Below are positions 22,690-35,838 of a stretch of 64,000 nt of DNA, in pieces. Under the pieces are notes generated by a model, which was not told where the DNA came from, searched no databases, and saw only the letters and a program-made list of their open reading frames with translations. Numbering within the stretch: position 1 is the stretch's first letter; the number at the start of each line of letters is the position of its first letter. The stretch spans positions 23,191,073 through 23,255,072 of the forward strand of contig OW203767.1 of the NCBI GenBank assembly GCA_934045905.1, written 5' to 3'. The position numbers and the translations under genes are program-made. Origin of the DNA: Leuctra nigra. Taxonomy: Eukaryota; Arthropoda; Insecta; Plecoptera; Leuctridae.

Positions 22690-23650
22690 CAGAATGCAGT
22701 GGAATTTCTGTTTTGAAATGTCATTTCTGACAGTTATTAAAACTGTCAATAAGTGCATCTATGTTCTTGACTGGTAGGGCTGAAAATTTGTAAAATAAGA
22801 GACAATGTTGGTCTGAACGACCAAGCAAAATATGAGTTTGATTGATCAGATTAATCGAAGACCATTTGATAGGTCAAATGGTGGCGTGGCTATAGGCCGT
22901 TTTAAATTAAGTATACAAATGAAAAATATTGGTGCCAATCCTTGCTAAGTTTTAAGTTGCCAATCCTTGCTAAGTTTTAAGTTGATCGATTAAACCTTTA
23001 TGATTGAACGGTTCCTGGTTAATTTTCAAAAATCACAGGATTTCGTTCAAAAAATATACCTGGGACCACCCATATGATATGATATGTAGTGTGTGTACAC
23101 AATATCAGATCAATCTGTTGAACGGTCATTATTAGTTTCATATCGTTTAAACTTTCTGCTCTAACTACCTTGCCTTGTAGATTCGAAGTCGCCGTGAATT
23201 TGACAGCCAACACGCAAAATGTCCCTAAAATGACAAAACTTTTGAAAATAACGACAGATTAGACTGAAAATTGGCAAAAATACCTAAAATGTTGGTACCA
23301 ATGACCACGCGAAGTTTTAAGTTGATCGGTCAATCTGTTCTAGTTTAAATGTCAAAAATCACATGAAAAATGGGTTTAAATTTGAACCAATAGGAGGATT
23401 TGGCTGAAACTTTTTATGATTGGGTACAATGTTGGTTGCAATGTTTTTGCTAAATTTCAAATTGATCGAAGCAACCAATCGAAAGATAATTTTAAAAAAA
23501 ATTGAACCAATCACGGGAGCCCGTTCAAAAACGATCCCAGGGACCGCATAGATTACGTAAGTATGTGTACAAAATTTCAGATCGATTGCTAGAGCGGTTT
23601 GACCTGGGCTGTGACCACAAAAAAAAAAAAAAAAAAACACACGATCAGAT
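22690..23650 (-). repeat. Degenerate CTAG-family copy
   Basis: It shares the internal phrases and the GATCCCAGGGACCGCATAG block and ends in a poly-A run near 23620, but lacks both canonical termini. A 24-bp duplication (CTTGCTAAGTTTTAAGTTG) lies at about 22942-22985. Confidence 0.55.
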
Positions 23651-23704
23651 TTCCGATATTGTTATTTATTTCAGTATAGAGGTATAGTAAAAGATCGTGA
23701 AATA

Positions 23705-23979
23705 TGAGAATCTAGTGGAGCGGTCGCTCCACGCCAGCCAAGTCGTACGGCGCGCGCACACACTCATTTAAAAAGGCTGGAGCAAACCCACTTTTACTGT
23801 AAGCATCAAAGTGGCATTTTCGGCCTACTGGATCTTAAAATTGGAAAATCTCACATTGTTGCGATATATCTTAATTTCGAGCTATGGCCCACCCTACAAC
23901 ATATACCAAATTTGGGAACAATAGGTTACGCCCTTTGCGCGCTAGAGGACCGTGAAAACAGTGTTTTAGGGCGGTTTTC

Positions 23980-24011
<32 letters not shown>

Positions 24012-25602
24012 CTCAGTAGTAGTAGTAGTAGTAGTCTCCTGGAATTTAAATCCGGTAAACAGGCCACAGCCTAAACGGCTGAACCGATTGATCCCACATT
24101 TTTACCACGTGTGCACTTTTGGCGTCTGATTTAACCTTCACCCCATGAATTTTTTGTGCCGCCATTTTGAAACCGGAAGTGACGTCATATCTCGTCAACA
24201 GCTGGACTGATTGGAACGAAAATTGCGCCAAACGATCCAGACGGTCATCTATATGCATGATCAGTAGCAAAAGACTAAACATTATGTTAAAGAAACCGGA
24301 AATGACGTAATGAAATTTGAAATACATCGATTGGCTTTTTGGCAACAAAGGTTGATCCGATTATTTTGATATTTATGTAACGTATGTACTTTTGACGTCT
24401 ATGTGACTTGTTATAAAACCAACCGGAAGCCGCCATTTTGAAACCGGAAGTGACATTATATCTCAATAACGGCTAAATAGATTTCAACGAAACCAGCGCA
24501 AAACAATTTAGACTGTCAACTTTATGTATTATCATCAATAATATTTGCAGTTTCCCATACCTAAACCGGAAATGACGTCACACATTTTAATAATCTTACA
24601 AATTTTTATTTTGATGCAATAAATATACTATTTGAGACAGCTTATAAAATTGTAATCATGTTTCAAATATACTTCAAGGGGTCAGAGATTTCAGCAGCTA
24701 TTTTTAAACCGGAAGTAACGTCATATCTCAAAAACTGGTAGACAAATCGGTATGAAACTAGCGCCAAATTCGGAAGGCCATCTCTATGGAATATGAACAG
24801 TACAAATAGAATTTTCCTATTTATGAGACCGGAAATGACGTCATTCAAATGTATAAATTATTATAATTCCCTCCTATACAATAAATACATATTCAGAAAG
24901 CTTAAAATGATACACATCATTTATAGAAATAAATTCTATGTGGCATTGCAGAAAGCTCAGCAGCCATTTTGAAAACCGAAGTGTTGCCATATCTCGGAAC
25001 TGGGTTGACTGATTGGAATGAAACCTTTGCTATTCTTCGTGAAAGATCATTTAAAGCAATTATTTAGGACCATACGCTGCTATTCATTAGTGGTAACGAA
25101 ATTGTAAAGGGTGATGATTTTTTAAAAGAATTTAGTAATTGTTCATTTCATATGTGTCACAAGTTGTTAGAATAAACTAAAAAAAGGAGTGATATCCCCA
25201 TAAAAAACACTTCGTGTAAAAATACCAGCCAAGTCTCTTCTACTAAAAAAAAATATATGAAATCTAAAAATTCTGCACTGAAAAGTAATGATATCAAAAA
25301 ATTTGCCAAGTCAAAACTTTATTTGAAAATCAAAAAATACTTGGCGCATCGATGTTTTAGGGCATTTTAGGTATACTATTATATGTTTGTATATTTTATG
25401 TATATTTTAAATCTGGCCTATACTTCTAAGCTATTAATATACACGATGCGCCAAGTATTTTTTGATTTTCAAATAAAGTTTTGACTTGGCAAATTTTTTG
25501 ATATCATTACTTTTCAGTGCAGAATTTTTAGATTTCATATATTTTTTTTTTAGTAGAAGAGACTTGGCTGGTATTTTTACACGAAGTGTTTTTTATGGGG
25601 AT
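23705..25602 (+). mobile_element. GGAGCG-family repeat, copy A
   Basis: Begins CTAGTGGAGCGGTCGCTCCAC, containing an 8-bp palindrome around GT. Then come a conserved 250-bp head, ATA and AGT microsatellites (23982-24035) and several degenerate units with AAACCGGAAGTGACGTCAT. It finishes with a foldback structure at 25194-25602. No protein. Relatives: 28543-29510, 31546-33890, 40905-41875 (reverse), and a fragment near 39685. Confidence 0.65.
25194..25602. repeat. Foldback tail of copy A
   Basis: Arms 25194-25351 and 25444-25602 are almost perfect complements (158 bp) around a 92-bp loop. Arm ends are ATCCCCATAAAAAACAC outside and GGCGCATCG inside. Confidence 0.85.
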
Positions 25603-26349
25603 TTAATCTACAGAAAAATCTCAAACGCTCTTTTTCTAATGGTATTATTCATTTAAAAATTTAATTTTTTAAAAGTCCATTAGGTAGTTTTGGATGAGCA
25701 AACTTTTTATCAAAATATCGTTTATATTGGCACAACTTACCTACTGACCTCCAATTCCAAGTAATGAGCCAGACCTGCACTAAAACTATATTCTCCAAAG
25801 TGTTTCACACTGAAATTATTAAAATGTCATAAAAAAATTTACCTAATACCCTCTAAATTTACACAAACTAAGCAGAGCATACAAATTACATAAACTTTTA
25901 ATCAAAATATCGTTTATATTGGCACACTTACTGACCTCCCATTCAAAGTAATGAGCCAGACCAGTGTACTAAAGCTATAATGATTCTCCAAAGTGTTACA
26001 TAATCTCCACATATAGCCCGTTGCCTGGCAACCTCCGGCTCATCTGCCAAACACTCTCAAGAGCGCTTACAGTTCAGTGGTCAGAAGTTCAGAACCCCAA
26101 GGGGCTGATCACAATTGCTGATTGTAAGTGTTGTTCCATTCTTGAATAATCTCATCACAGCTGTTTAGAAGAGCCGCAAAGTGCGTTCTCAAAGTTTTAT
26201 TTTCGTCCCGACACACTTGATCATTCGGCCTCTTCATGCTTTTGGGGATGAGGAGCAGGGCCCTTGAGTTGAGAGGTCAATGATTTGAGTTAGGGTCGAA
26301 CTCGTGTCACTCCACTTGGTTGCACCGAGTACATGTGGATGATAGGAAA
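25603..26349. other. Gene-free stretch
   Basis: Contains a direct duplication of about 100 bp: AATATCGTTTATATTGGCAC at about 25711 and 25905, each followed by ACTGACCTCC and AGTAATGAGCCAGACC. No gene seen. Confidence 0.5.
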
Positions 26350-26640
26350 GAGTTGGAACAGGTTTGGCTCAGAGGTAACGCTCTGAACTTGTATTCCGGA
26401 GGTCAGGGGTTCGATCTCTCGGTCGTCCTTCCTGACTGTTTTTTTCCGTGGTATTTCCTCAGTCGACAGGCAAGTACTGGGAAGGTACCCTACTAATAGG
26501 CCACGGCCGCCTCCTTCCAACCTTACCTACTCTTCATCATCATCTCCCAATCATCATCATAATCATTCATCCGTCGCCAATAGCCTCGCTGCAGAACAGT
26601 GCGACGTTAAACACTACTAAAAAAGCTCTTTGAATTGACA
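26350..26640 (+). mobile_element. tRNA-derived SINE (main family)
   Basis: A-box-like TGGCTCAGAGGTAACG and B-box-like GGGTTCGATCTC head the element. A body with GGCCACGGCCGCCTCCTTCC follows, and the 3' end is CAGAACAGTGCGACGTTAAAC. Other copies: 50820-51075, a 3' piece at 37752-37815 (minus) and a copy cut by the gap (54744-54835). The body resembles a SINE core that I recall as widespread in insects; that recollection is untested. Confidence 0.75.
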
Positions 26641-26939
26641 TTTTGACTAATATCAACAAATGCATGAGGTATTCTCTTACAAAATGAGCAATATATTACA
26701 CATTATAAAATTGATTGGATGAAGGAAAAATCACTATGTAGTTTTTTTAGCTCGCCTCAAGAATCAATGAAATTGACTTCCGGCCTTCTACCTCTGAGGT
26801 AGGTACAGATGTTATTTTGTAAGTTTTTTATTATTAACTTTGGAAAAATGCATTTGGGGTGCTCAATGCGTACTATATTTTGGTTAAAAAAGGGGTTGAA
26901 CACTTGTGTAATGAAAGGCGATAATATAAATATATTTAA

Positions 26940-27095
26940 GGCCGGGTAGGACCAACTTTGGATTAGCTAACTATCGATAGTAAGTGGCCAGTTAACCAAT
27001 GAATCAAGTTGGCGCGAATTCCACAGCCAATAGGATTCACTAAATTCAACTAACCATCGATAATTAACTTAATCCAAAGTTGGTCCTACCCGGCC
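26940..27095. mobile_element. 156-bp PIF/Harbinger-type MITE
   Basis: Perfect terminal inverted repeats of at least 25 bp starting GGCCGGGTAGGACCAACTTT. TAA stands on both sides (26937-26939 and 27096-27098), matching the 3-bp duplications of PIF/Harbinger elements. Confidence 0.8.
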
Positions 27096-27098
27096 TAA

Positions 27099-28542
27099 AC
27101 GTAAAGCCAACCTAAATGCTCTTGCTTATTCTTAATTTATGTTTAAAATCCTGGATTGATTAAGGATGTGATCCCCCCCCCCCTCCCCCTCCTTCCTACT
27201 CATTACCACAGCTCCCAGCAACCATGTGCCTATCGGGGCATTGAATAAATAAATAGCAATCAAACATAATATTGGTGAGAGTGACGCAAAGAGATGCTCA
27301 AATGCGTAGATTTTAGATTTTAGAGCCAGGTTTGGAACCCTATCCCAGATTGAGAGCCAGAATTTGCAAAAATGCCCTGATCAGGCACTAGATCTGGACC
27401 AGGTCCCAGATGCAGCCATAACTGGACATTCTGGAGTCAGGTATAGGTATGGGTGATGAGGTAGTCAGCTATGAGTCAGGTCTGATTTGATCCGGGGATG
27501 TTCAATTTATTGATGTAAGGTCGCATTTGGTCTGGAAATTTAACATAAAAACACATAAGGGTTTATATTTGAAAGTTTTAAAAATATCACTGTTGTAGGA
27601 AGATGTTACATCAGTTCGAAATTGGTTGTTGAAATGTCGATTATCCGGAGCTGGCCCAGGAACGATGGGATGGGACACTTTATTATTAAAAATTACTGAC
27701 GATTATACTGAAAATTTCAAATTTTATTCACAAGTAAACATTTCAATTAAAAAGTTATAGTATCTTTAAGTTGAGCGGAAAAACACAAAATATTTGAGAA
27801 ATATGTTATCAAATTTTATTGCACACAATAAATATAGAAGTGAAATTCGGCAAATTTAAGAAAAATTTGAAATTACGCGATGTTTTTCAAGAAGAATGAA
27901 CAAATTATTGTCTTGTGGCGCGCATTCTATTCCATTTGTCTCTATGAAGAAGTGAAATTATGTCGTATCTTACTTTAATAAAATTCGTGTACATTAAATT
28001 GAAAATTCGAAAAATACAATTTATATCAATTTCACATTTATCCTTAATTTTCACAAAAAAAATCCTTATTAACGTAAAGACAACATTTTACAAACTTAAA
28101 TTAATTTTAAATATAAACGGAACATAGAAATTTATTTATACCTAATTTAAATCTATGTACCTATGTGACAGATACATTTTATGTGATTTAAAAAAGTATC
28201 TAGTTAGTAGTATACGTTGTTTCTATAGATATTTAAAATGTGCACTTTTATACAAATAAAAAGAGTATATTTTACAACACTGTAATTAGTGCAAATGTTT
28301 ACATTTGGTGTAACGAGGAAGACATCAAACACTTGACCACACAACAACTATATATACCTAACATAAAATGTAAGAATTATAATAATAATTAATACAAATT
28401 AGTAATTAATTAATTAGTTTAGTTATATTAATTTTATCAATTATAATTAACCAAATTAAATTAAATAACAATACAAGGTTGAGGTAACCGCATGCCTTTT
28501 CTATCACATTTGAAAACGCACGGGACGTATAAACATTTAGAG
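27099..28542. other. Gene-free AT-rich stretch
   Basis: Starts with a C-rich tract (about 27172-27200), then very AT-rich sequence. No gene, RNA or clear repeat seen. Confidence 0.5.
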
Positions 28543-29510
28543 AAGCGGTCGCTCCACTCAGCCAAGTTGTTCAGTGCGCCACTCTCTTACAACATACCGT
28601 TAAAATTGATACAAAAAAGCTGAGGAGATTACAATTACCCCCTTTACACCAAGCATCCAAATGGCATTGTTGGCCTACAAATCTGTAAAATCTCACATTG
28701 TTGCAAAATATCGTAATTTCGAGCTATCCCACCACATGTTTTTAGGTTTACCTCTATGGTTATGCCGTTTGCGAGCTAATAGAGGGCCTTGAAAATAGTA
28801 AAATTATAACCCCCGTTCTAAAGGCTATATCTTGATCTGTGATGATGATGATGATGATGACGATTCATCATCAGGAAACGTTGCTTTTACGGCCACAGCG
28901 TAACCTCCTCAGACCCAGACATATTTTTTTTGCCCGGAATTTGGTGAAGTTTTTTTTCCTAGAGAAAATAACTTGAAAAAAATTTGAAAAAAATATAAAA
29001 AATATCAATTTTTTTTCAATGTTTTTATGTTTTAATTTTTTTTTGACCTATTAAAAAGTCATTGTTACGGTGTAATAATTGTTAAAAAATATTTTAAAAT
29101 ATAATCTATGCTGTTTTGTTATGGCACTGAAGCAAGAAAACGTGTATTTTTTTTATTCCATAATGAATAATTACAATTTTATTAAATTACTGTAAAATGG
29201 GTTTTGCAATGGCGGCCATTTTTTGGGGGTAGCTAATATTCAGATGATTGTCACAGCGTCGACCAATAACATACAATCTTCAAAAAAATTGTGTTGGGTG
29301 CTTCAATCTATGTTACATCTAAAAATACTGATCTCAAGTCCCTACGACTTCGGTGGCTCAGCCAATAAATACCGAAGTCGGTCACTTTTTGTGTATCCTA
29401 CAGGATACAAGGGGTCTGAGGAGGGTAAACGGCTGAACCGATTAATCTGACATTTTTACCACATGTGCATTTTTGACGTCTGATGATACCTTGCTCTGAC
29501 GTTCGAAATG
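28543..29510 (+). repeat. GGAGCG-family repeat, copy B (truncated)
   Basis: The head with AGCGGTCGCTCCACTCAGCC is present, followed by a GAT microsatellite (28840-28860) and the GGCTGAACCGATTAATC phrase. It stops about 30 bp before the stop codon of the WSC receptor, and so forms that gene's 3' flank. Confidence 0.55.
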
Positions 29511-29541
29511 TTCGAATTTCTCTTATTTAGATTCGCAGAAT

Positions 29542-31358
29542 TTAGCATAACTTTTGCTTCCAAACGGTATACACTTCTTTGTCAAGAACGACGAAGAAGA
29601 GTGCTAATATAGATATATGAGATGATGCAGTCATAATAAATAAATATTCATACAGAAAGTCACTGCGGATGACTTTGACTTCTGAGAGAAAATGAAAAAA
29701 CCAAGTAAAACCAAACACAAAGAATATAAACATTCCAGATCCTATTTTCTTCATTTGCATGTCTCGACTATTCTCAATGTTGCGCCGTATTCTTGGCTCT
29801 TTACCAATAAGTATAAACTCAAATATATGATTCAAGACGTACAAATAAATAAGAATATTGAGGATGAAAACTGCTCCAGAAGGAGTCAGGACAGTGAGTA
29901 TGAAAGCAATTTCTCCAGGATAGCAGGATCCACTACCCTCAGATGTAGCCTTGTAGATGTTCTTGCTTATGGCAAACAGAATTCCTACTGGTATCAATGG
30001 CAAACCCCAGGCGAACACAGAAACCTTCAACACCAGATGGGTGATGGTTTTAACTCCTGAGACAGTCGTCAGCCGCTTCACTTGCAATCCTGACAGTGCG
30101 AAGAACCAACAAAACATCGCCAGGAAGGTGTAATGTCGAATAGCGCCGAGAGCTATGCACAGCCCGCTGGATGTGTCCAGCTGAACAGTTAGGTCAAGGA
30201 ATCCCAGAATCAAGTTCACTGCCAAGGCGGTGACCATGTGCAGGAGAATCTTGTGACCGACATCTTCACTCCACTTCTCGCAGAATACCGGAGTGAAATA
30301 GATCAGCAATAAGCTGACCAGTGACAGGGAGCCGCTCACAATCATCACTGTTTTGTAGTTAGTGTTCCTTGCGAGATAGTCACTGAACGTAGGATTGTGG
30401 TAGTAGATGTTGAAGAACGCACGGGTGGTTCCATTGCTGTTGTCCAGACGACTGCATCGGAACACGTCAAGACCGCTGCGACGTGTTCTGAGTGGATTGC
30501 AGTTCAACAAGGACCATGATTCAGAGGAGACGTCCCAAGAGGCGCAAGTACGATGGGAGTTGGGATACAGTGAGGTGTTATTTACCCACACATCGACATA
30601 GTCTGACGAGGAGAACGATGATGGCAATCCGTTATAGAACGTGACTTGAATAACATACCGATGCAATCCATGGCTTCTATAATCTCGGAACGAAGATGTC
30701 TTAAAGTCAACAAAGAACGTCATTCCAAGTCGCTGATTGGCTCCGTTGAGAGCATCACAAGCTGTGACCTTGATGTCTGTTCCTGCCGGCGCGTCGATGA
30801 TGGCTTGTGTTGTTTCAAAATCCATGTGATTAACTCTTCCTTTGCGAAGAATTCCCTGGACTCCTACAGTGTCTTTACCATCACGCAATTCTACTACAAT
30901 CATTGCATTGTACTTCCCCTGACCGAACACAAGTTGCTTCTCAGTATGATCAACAATCAGTTTTCCAAGCATGGATTCCATTATTGGCAGGATCCTGTAG
31001 TTCATTATCAAAGCGTCGAGCTCCTCCTCTCCTATCCTTGCAAAGTATTCGTAATAATGCAACATCGTATCATCTACTATGACACTTGTCTTGGCGAGGC
31101 TGCGACTGGTGACATTGATGGAAGACCTGTTGAGCAGCACGAGTGCCAGGTAATCGGCCTCGCCTATGTAGTTCTCGAGGTCAGACATGAATAACGTGAG
31201 GTCATGTTGCGCGTCATCGTCGTTGCATGACTGCCACGTCACAGTGAAGTACTCGACGTCCAGCCATTGTCCGTCTCTCACAGATGTGTAATTGTTCAGC
31301 ACGCATTTGCGGTCAGCGATTTCGTTGGTGCCCGGAACAGTTTGAGATCGAATTGTCT
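29542..31358 (-). CDS. WSC adhesion-type GPCR, last exon (7TM)
   Basis: This exon encodes the stalk and seven-helix part of a class-B2 (adhesion) GPCR, a plasma-membrane receptor. Numbered from the 586-codon piece ending at the stop, the last extracellular segment has a GPS-like region (CASWDVSSESWSLLNC, near 253-268). Helices follow near 317-336, 352-373, 391-408, 422-445, 466-490, 521-539 and 554-573, with cysteines in loops 1 and 2. The GPS lacks the HL-T/S cleavage triplet; only DVFRCSRLDN is found. The protein is therefore probably not autoproteolysed. The acceptor is TTAATTTTCAG ending at 31359, and the phase fits the preceding exon. The cytoplasmic tail is very short (KQKLC). Confidence 0.85.
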
Positions 31359-31545
31359 CTGAAAATTAAATATCATATACCGGGTGGCGAAAAAAATCAC
31401 CCTGTTTGCGAGGTCACAACATTAAAACTATAAAAGATAAAAGGGCTGAAACTTTCACATGTTATAAAACAAATATGAAAATGTAATATGTGTAATTTTC
31501 ATATTGAGATTGAGTTAGATCCAATGAAACTTATGGTATGTAAAG

Positions 31546-33890
31546 TAATCTAGTGGAGCGGTCGCTCCACCCAGCCAAGTCGTACCGTACACTCACACTC
31601 ACTCAACATACCGTAAATGACTAATAAACTGAGGAGCAGACCAACCACTTTTACTGTAAGCAACAACATGGCATTTTCGGCCTACTGGATCTTAAAATTG
31701 GAAAATCTCACATTGTTGCGATATATCTTAATTTCGAGCTATGGCCCACCCCACTACATATACCAAATTAGGGAACAATATGTTATGCCGTTTGCGAGCT
31801 AGAGGGCCGAGAAAACAGTGAAATTACACCACTTTCTGATTCTGATGATATCAGGAAACGTTGCTATCACCGCCACAGCCTAAACGGCTAAACCGATCGA
31901 CCTAAAACTTTTACCACATATGCACTTTTGGCGTCTGATGATACCTTGCCTCTTGTGATTTTTTGTGCCGCCATTTTTAAACCGGAAGTGACGTCATAAC
32001 TCAAAAACGTCTGGACCGATTAGAACGAAATTAGCGCCATTCGATTTAGATGGTCATCTTTATGAAGTATCAATAAAAAAAATATTATTTTCTTATTTTC
32101 TAAACCGGAAGTGACGTCATAAATACGCAATATTTAACTTATTTCAACAAATTATACTTAAAATACGTACATAATTAACTTACATTGTAACATAGACAAT
32201 ACAATTTATATATTCAAGGTAGCAGTGTTCTCGGCCGCCATTCCTGAAACCGGAAGTGACGTCATATATCTAAAACGCCTGTACCGATTGCAACTGAACT
32301 AGCTCCTGCGTATTCATTCTGCTATTTATTTGAAAAATCAATTGTGAAAAATGAATAAATAAATTAATGGTACCGGAAATGGCGGCAGGAACCACTAAAT
32401 GAAACCGGAAGTGACGTCATATATTACAAACGGCATGACCGATTTTACGGAAATATAGGGATTAGGAATTCAGATGGTCGTTCATGAAGGTATCAACTAG
32501 ATAAAACTAGATTGTTTTCTTATTACCTATACCGGAATTCGGCCGCTATTTCAAAACCGGAAGTGACGTCATGTATCGAAAACGGCTGGATCGATTATAA
32601 CGAAACTTAAGCTATTCTTCTTGGATAATCATTGTCATCTTATACCAAACGCAACTTTTCATAGTAACCAAATCGGTTGAGGCGTATTTTTTTAAAGAAA
32701 TTAGTCCCTGCTCGGACATGTGCTACAAGCTGTATGTATAAACTAACAAAAGAAGTGATATCCCAGAAAAAACACTCCGTGTAAAAATACCAGCCAAGTC
32801 TCTTTAACTATAAAAAAAAATAGAAGAAATCTAAAAATTCAGCACTGAAAAGGAGTGATATCAAAAAAGGAGCCAAGTCAACGAATTTTCCAAATTTTAA
32901 TCGTACCATTGAAATAAAAATATCAACCCCCGAGAAATACTTAAAAAAAGGACTTGGCGCATCGTTTTTTTAAAGACATTTTTCTATTCTTAAGCTTAAG
33001 CCACTCACATACTACGTAGTTCAGAAATGCCTAGAAAAATTGGGACAAAACTTTCAAATTAAATATTGAACATTCTGTAAAATATTTTAAATTTAAATAT
33101 AAGTACGCAAAGAAACAATAGCATTGTCTTACAAGCAATAAATACAGAACAGTTGTGTTTGTGATTGGTAGGTACCTATAGTTTTGTGGGTACATCAACA
33201 TACCTACTACAGCATTATACTTGGAACCTTCTCGCCGTGTAATTAATTGCTATTAATTAACATTTTATACCAAAAAAATTCATAAATTACATAACGTATT
33301 ACTTTAGATAAAAATCTAGTCAGTAATTATTTGAGCAGCATGGCTCAGTGCACTAGTCACTTATACAAATCTCATTGACGGCCTTCTTGTAATGAGCGCT
33401 TTCGCTATTTCCCTCAGTCACGATATTGAGAAGTATGATTGATTAATATGACCCTAGAAATAGTGGCAATAACGAATAGACTAGGCCGCTTCCGTTTATT
33501 CGTTATTCGTTTATCCGTTTATTTCCTCTGAATATTGACAAAATACCAAAACTGCCAGTAGGTAAGAGTACTAGTTATATTAAAACGTAGTATGATTCGT
33601 CGATAATGAATGTGATATACTCAGGAAAATATACTTGTAGAGTTCTTCCTATACTTTTAGGATAGAAAAGTGTCTTTAAAAAAACGATGCGCCAAGTCCT
33701 TTTTTTAAGTATTTCTCGGGGGTTGATATTTTTATTTCAATGGTACGATTAAAATTTGGAAAATTCGTTGACTTGGCTCCTTTTTTGATATCACTCCTTT
33801 TCAGTGCTGAATTTTTAGATTTCTTCTATTTTTTTTTATAGTTAAAGAGACTTGGCTGTTTTTTTTTACACGGAGTGTTTTTTCTGGGAT
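31546..33890 (+). mobile_element. GGAGCG-family repeat, copy C, filling an intron
   Basis: Begins TAGTGGAGCGGTCGCTCCAC; the body has six or so AAACCGGAAGTGACGTCAT units; the foldback tail has arms 32760-32988 and 33662-33890. It occupies 2.34 of 2.54 kb of the receptor intron 31359-33899 and stops 8 bp from the splice donor. Confidence 0.7.
32760..33890. repeat. Foldback tail of copy C
   Basis: Two nearly perfect complementary arms of about 229 bp around a 673-bp loop that contains unrelated sequence, including a possible tRNA-like head (CATGGCTCAGTGCACTAG) near 33341. Outer ends are ATCCCAGAAAAAACACTC. Confidence 0.85.
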
Positions 33891-33899
33891 CATTATTAC

Positions 33900-34395
33900 C
33901 TGGTCTCACTTCCAGCCACTTGAAAGAGTCTCCCGCGTCGTTCATCGTCGTGTCGTCCACACACACTCCAGCCTTCCACCATCTTGTCACATCAAATCCT
34001 TTGAACTGGGCTTCCTCCTCTTCTTGATAAAACACATACTCTATGACCCTGACGTGAATCACAGCCCGTTGGTTCGTGTCTATCGAAGAGTCCAGTACAC
34101 GAAGATGTGCCTCCTCGACTCTCAGAACCCGGACGACTTCTTGCATCGCCAACGCACTGTACTCCTTGGCGTTGCCATTAGACTGACTTGTCAAGATGAT
34201 ATTGTAGCCTGGCGTGTATCTCTCATTGTATTTCTGTGACCAAGATAACGTCAAGTAACTCTTGCTGAAGTTAGAGCGTTTGCAGACCACGCATTGGAAC
34301 AGGGCGTCAGTTAGATCCACGGTTGAGATTTCGCCCGATGTTAAGTTGATAGCAGAAGCGAGTTGCTCTTCTGAGTATTCTTCATATTGGTGTGT
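33900..34395 (-). CDS. WSC adhesion-type GPCR, extracellular exon
   Basis: Acceptor TTCTTATAG, phase 0 start (THQYEEYSEEQLAS), and phase 1 end before GTAATAATG. It encodes a region that probably leads into the GAIN-type fold, with a CVVC pair and WWKAGVCVDD. The last codon joins in phase to the 7TM exon. No recognisable domain motif beyond that. Confidence 0.75.
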
Positions 34396-34999
34396 CTATA
34401 AGAATACACGAATATTATCAATGTTCACGTATGACTTCATTTCTTTCTACGGGAGTGGATTGTAAATGTACTCACAACACAAATTCATTAACTCATCAAT
34501 AAATTCAAATTCCAGCGAACGTTTCACAAACTGTTCATTTATTCCTCATAGGTGTCCATTTCGAAATCCAAAACAGGAATCGACTAAACACTCGAGCACA
34601 AATCTTTATTCCTCTGTATGTGTAAATCAGCTTCAACAAAATTCGTTTATTTCAATTTATAACCACCTTGTTTATATGTTACACCTATCCCAGGTTCCCA
34701 GGTCCCAAGGTTTCACTGTGTAAATCAAAAAAATACATTCCACTACTAGCCAATGTCATTCTGGTATCAATACAAGCTGGATACTTGTAGTTTACATCAA
34801 ACAAGAGCCAATGTCGAAGGTTATTTTTCCACTTTTCGAATTATTCAATCAGTGGTGCAGTCCTGATAATATCTACGGGTAATCCAAAAAAAAATAGTGT
34901 AACTCGATGGAGCCCACAAGGAAATTTTCCTCAAGGTAATTCATTTTGGTGCATTTTAAAGACTACCAGTTGAATTGAATAATGTGATATGCAATTTAC

Positions 35000-35265
35000 C
35001 AATGTAGTCATGCCGTCCTGGTATTTATCATATGGCATATCAGTGAGGAGTACGTTGAAGGGCACCACACCACCGTCGCAGAGTTGTTTCTCTGACTCAA
35101 CAAGTGTGTCGTAGTCCCATATCATGTGGCAGTTGACGCAGGTGCTGTACAGGCAGAGTTTCAGTGATTCCAGCCACGAGCTCTCGAGTTCGGGACGGTA
35201 TTCGTAGGTTTCGCGCGAGTTGGCGATGGGTTCGATTGATGCGATGCAGGTGTTTTCCAGGGCAG
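35000..35265 (-). CDS. WSC adhesion-type GPCR, extracellular exon
   Basis: Cysteine-bearing segment (LYSTCVNCHMIWDYD) with donor GTAAATTGC. I chose the acceptor ACTCTAG at 35266-35267 because its phase fits the preceding exon. A better-looking acceptor (CATGTTCAG, at 35298) would extend the exon by 32 bases but breaks the frame. Confidence 0.65.
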
Positions 35266-35380
35266 CTAGAGTCAGTACATGGCGCATTTCAACGATTCTG
35301 AACATGGAGCATCAAGCGAAGGCATGCAGAAAGATGAATAGATTTTAATAGGGAGAAGAGAAATAAAAAATTGTGGCACT

Positions 35381-35460
35381 TACGGTAGGGGACAGGCAAA
35401 GATGAACCCACTTTAGCATTGCCAGGTATAGGCCGGCCCCTTTGCCTGTCCCCGACCGTA
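35381..35460. repeat. 80-bp hairpin repeat
   Basis: TACGGTAGGGGACAGGCAAA at the left and its near-perfect complement at the right, inside a receptor intron. Probably a small MITE; no duplication identified. Confidence 0.5.
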
Positions 35461-35838
35461 GTATGTTGTGTTTACGCAATCACATTTTGTCACATTATTA
35501 TTATATATCTCTATATTTTGTTATTACTTTTAATACATAAAAAATAAGTCATTATAAACATAATTGTAGGTGTAGTGGCAGTGTTTTTTGGATTCACATG
35601 ATGACTCGACCCATTTTTCAATATAATGACGATTTTTTAAATATTTATTTTTTCAGGAGAAAAGAATATTGGCTGTAGTTTTCACATTAAGGGAGACATA
35701 TCTGTGACTCTTCTACTTTTGCCGGTCTTATTGTTCAGACCCAACGGCAGGTATAAATTAGATACTACGGTACTCGTAAGATCACAGAGGCTACATCGCG
35801 ATTAATGGGAGCTAATTACTTCTCTTGCGTTATCTTAC

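Noticed and set aside
30646..31194. A 182-codon plus-strand frame opposite the GPCR exon
   Set aside because: Antisense of a well-supported 7TM exon; composition not protein-like.
35266..35297. Extra 32 bases at the start of a receptor exon using the acceptor CATGTTCAG
   Set aside because: The better-looking splice site breaks the reading phase with the preceding WSC exon; the ACTCTAG site keeps it.
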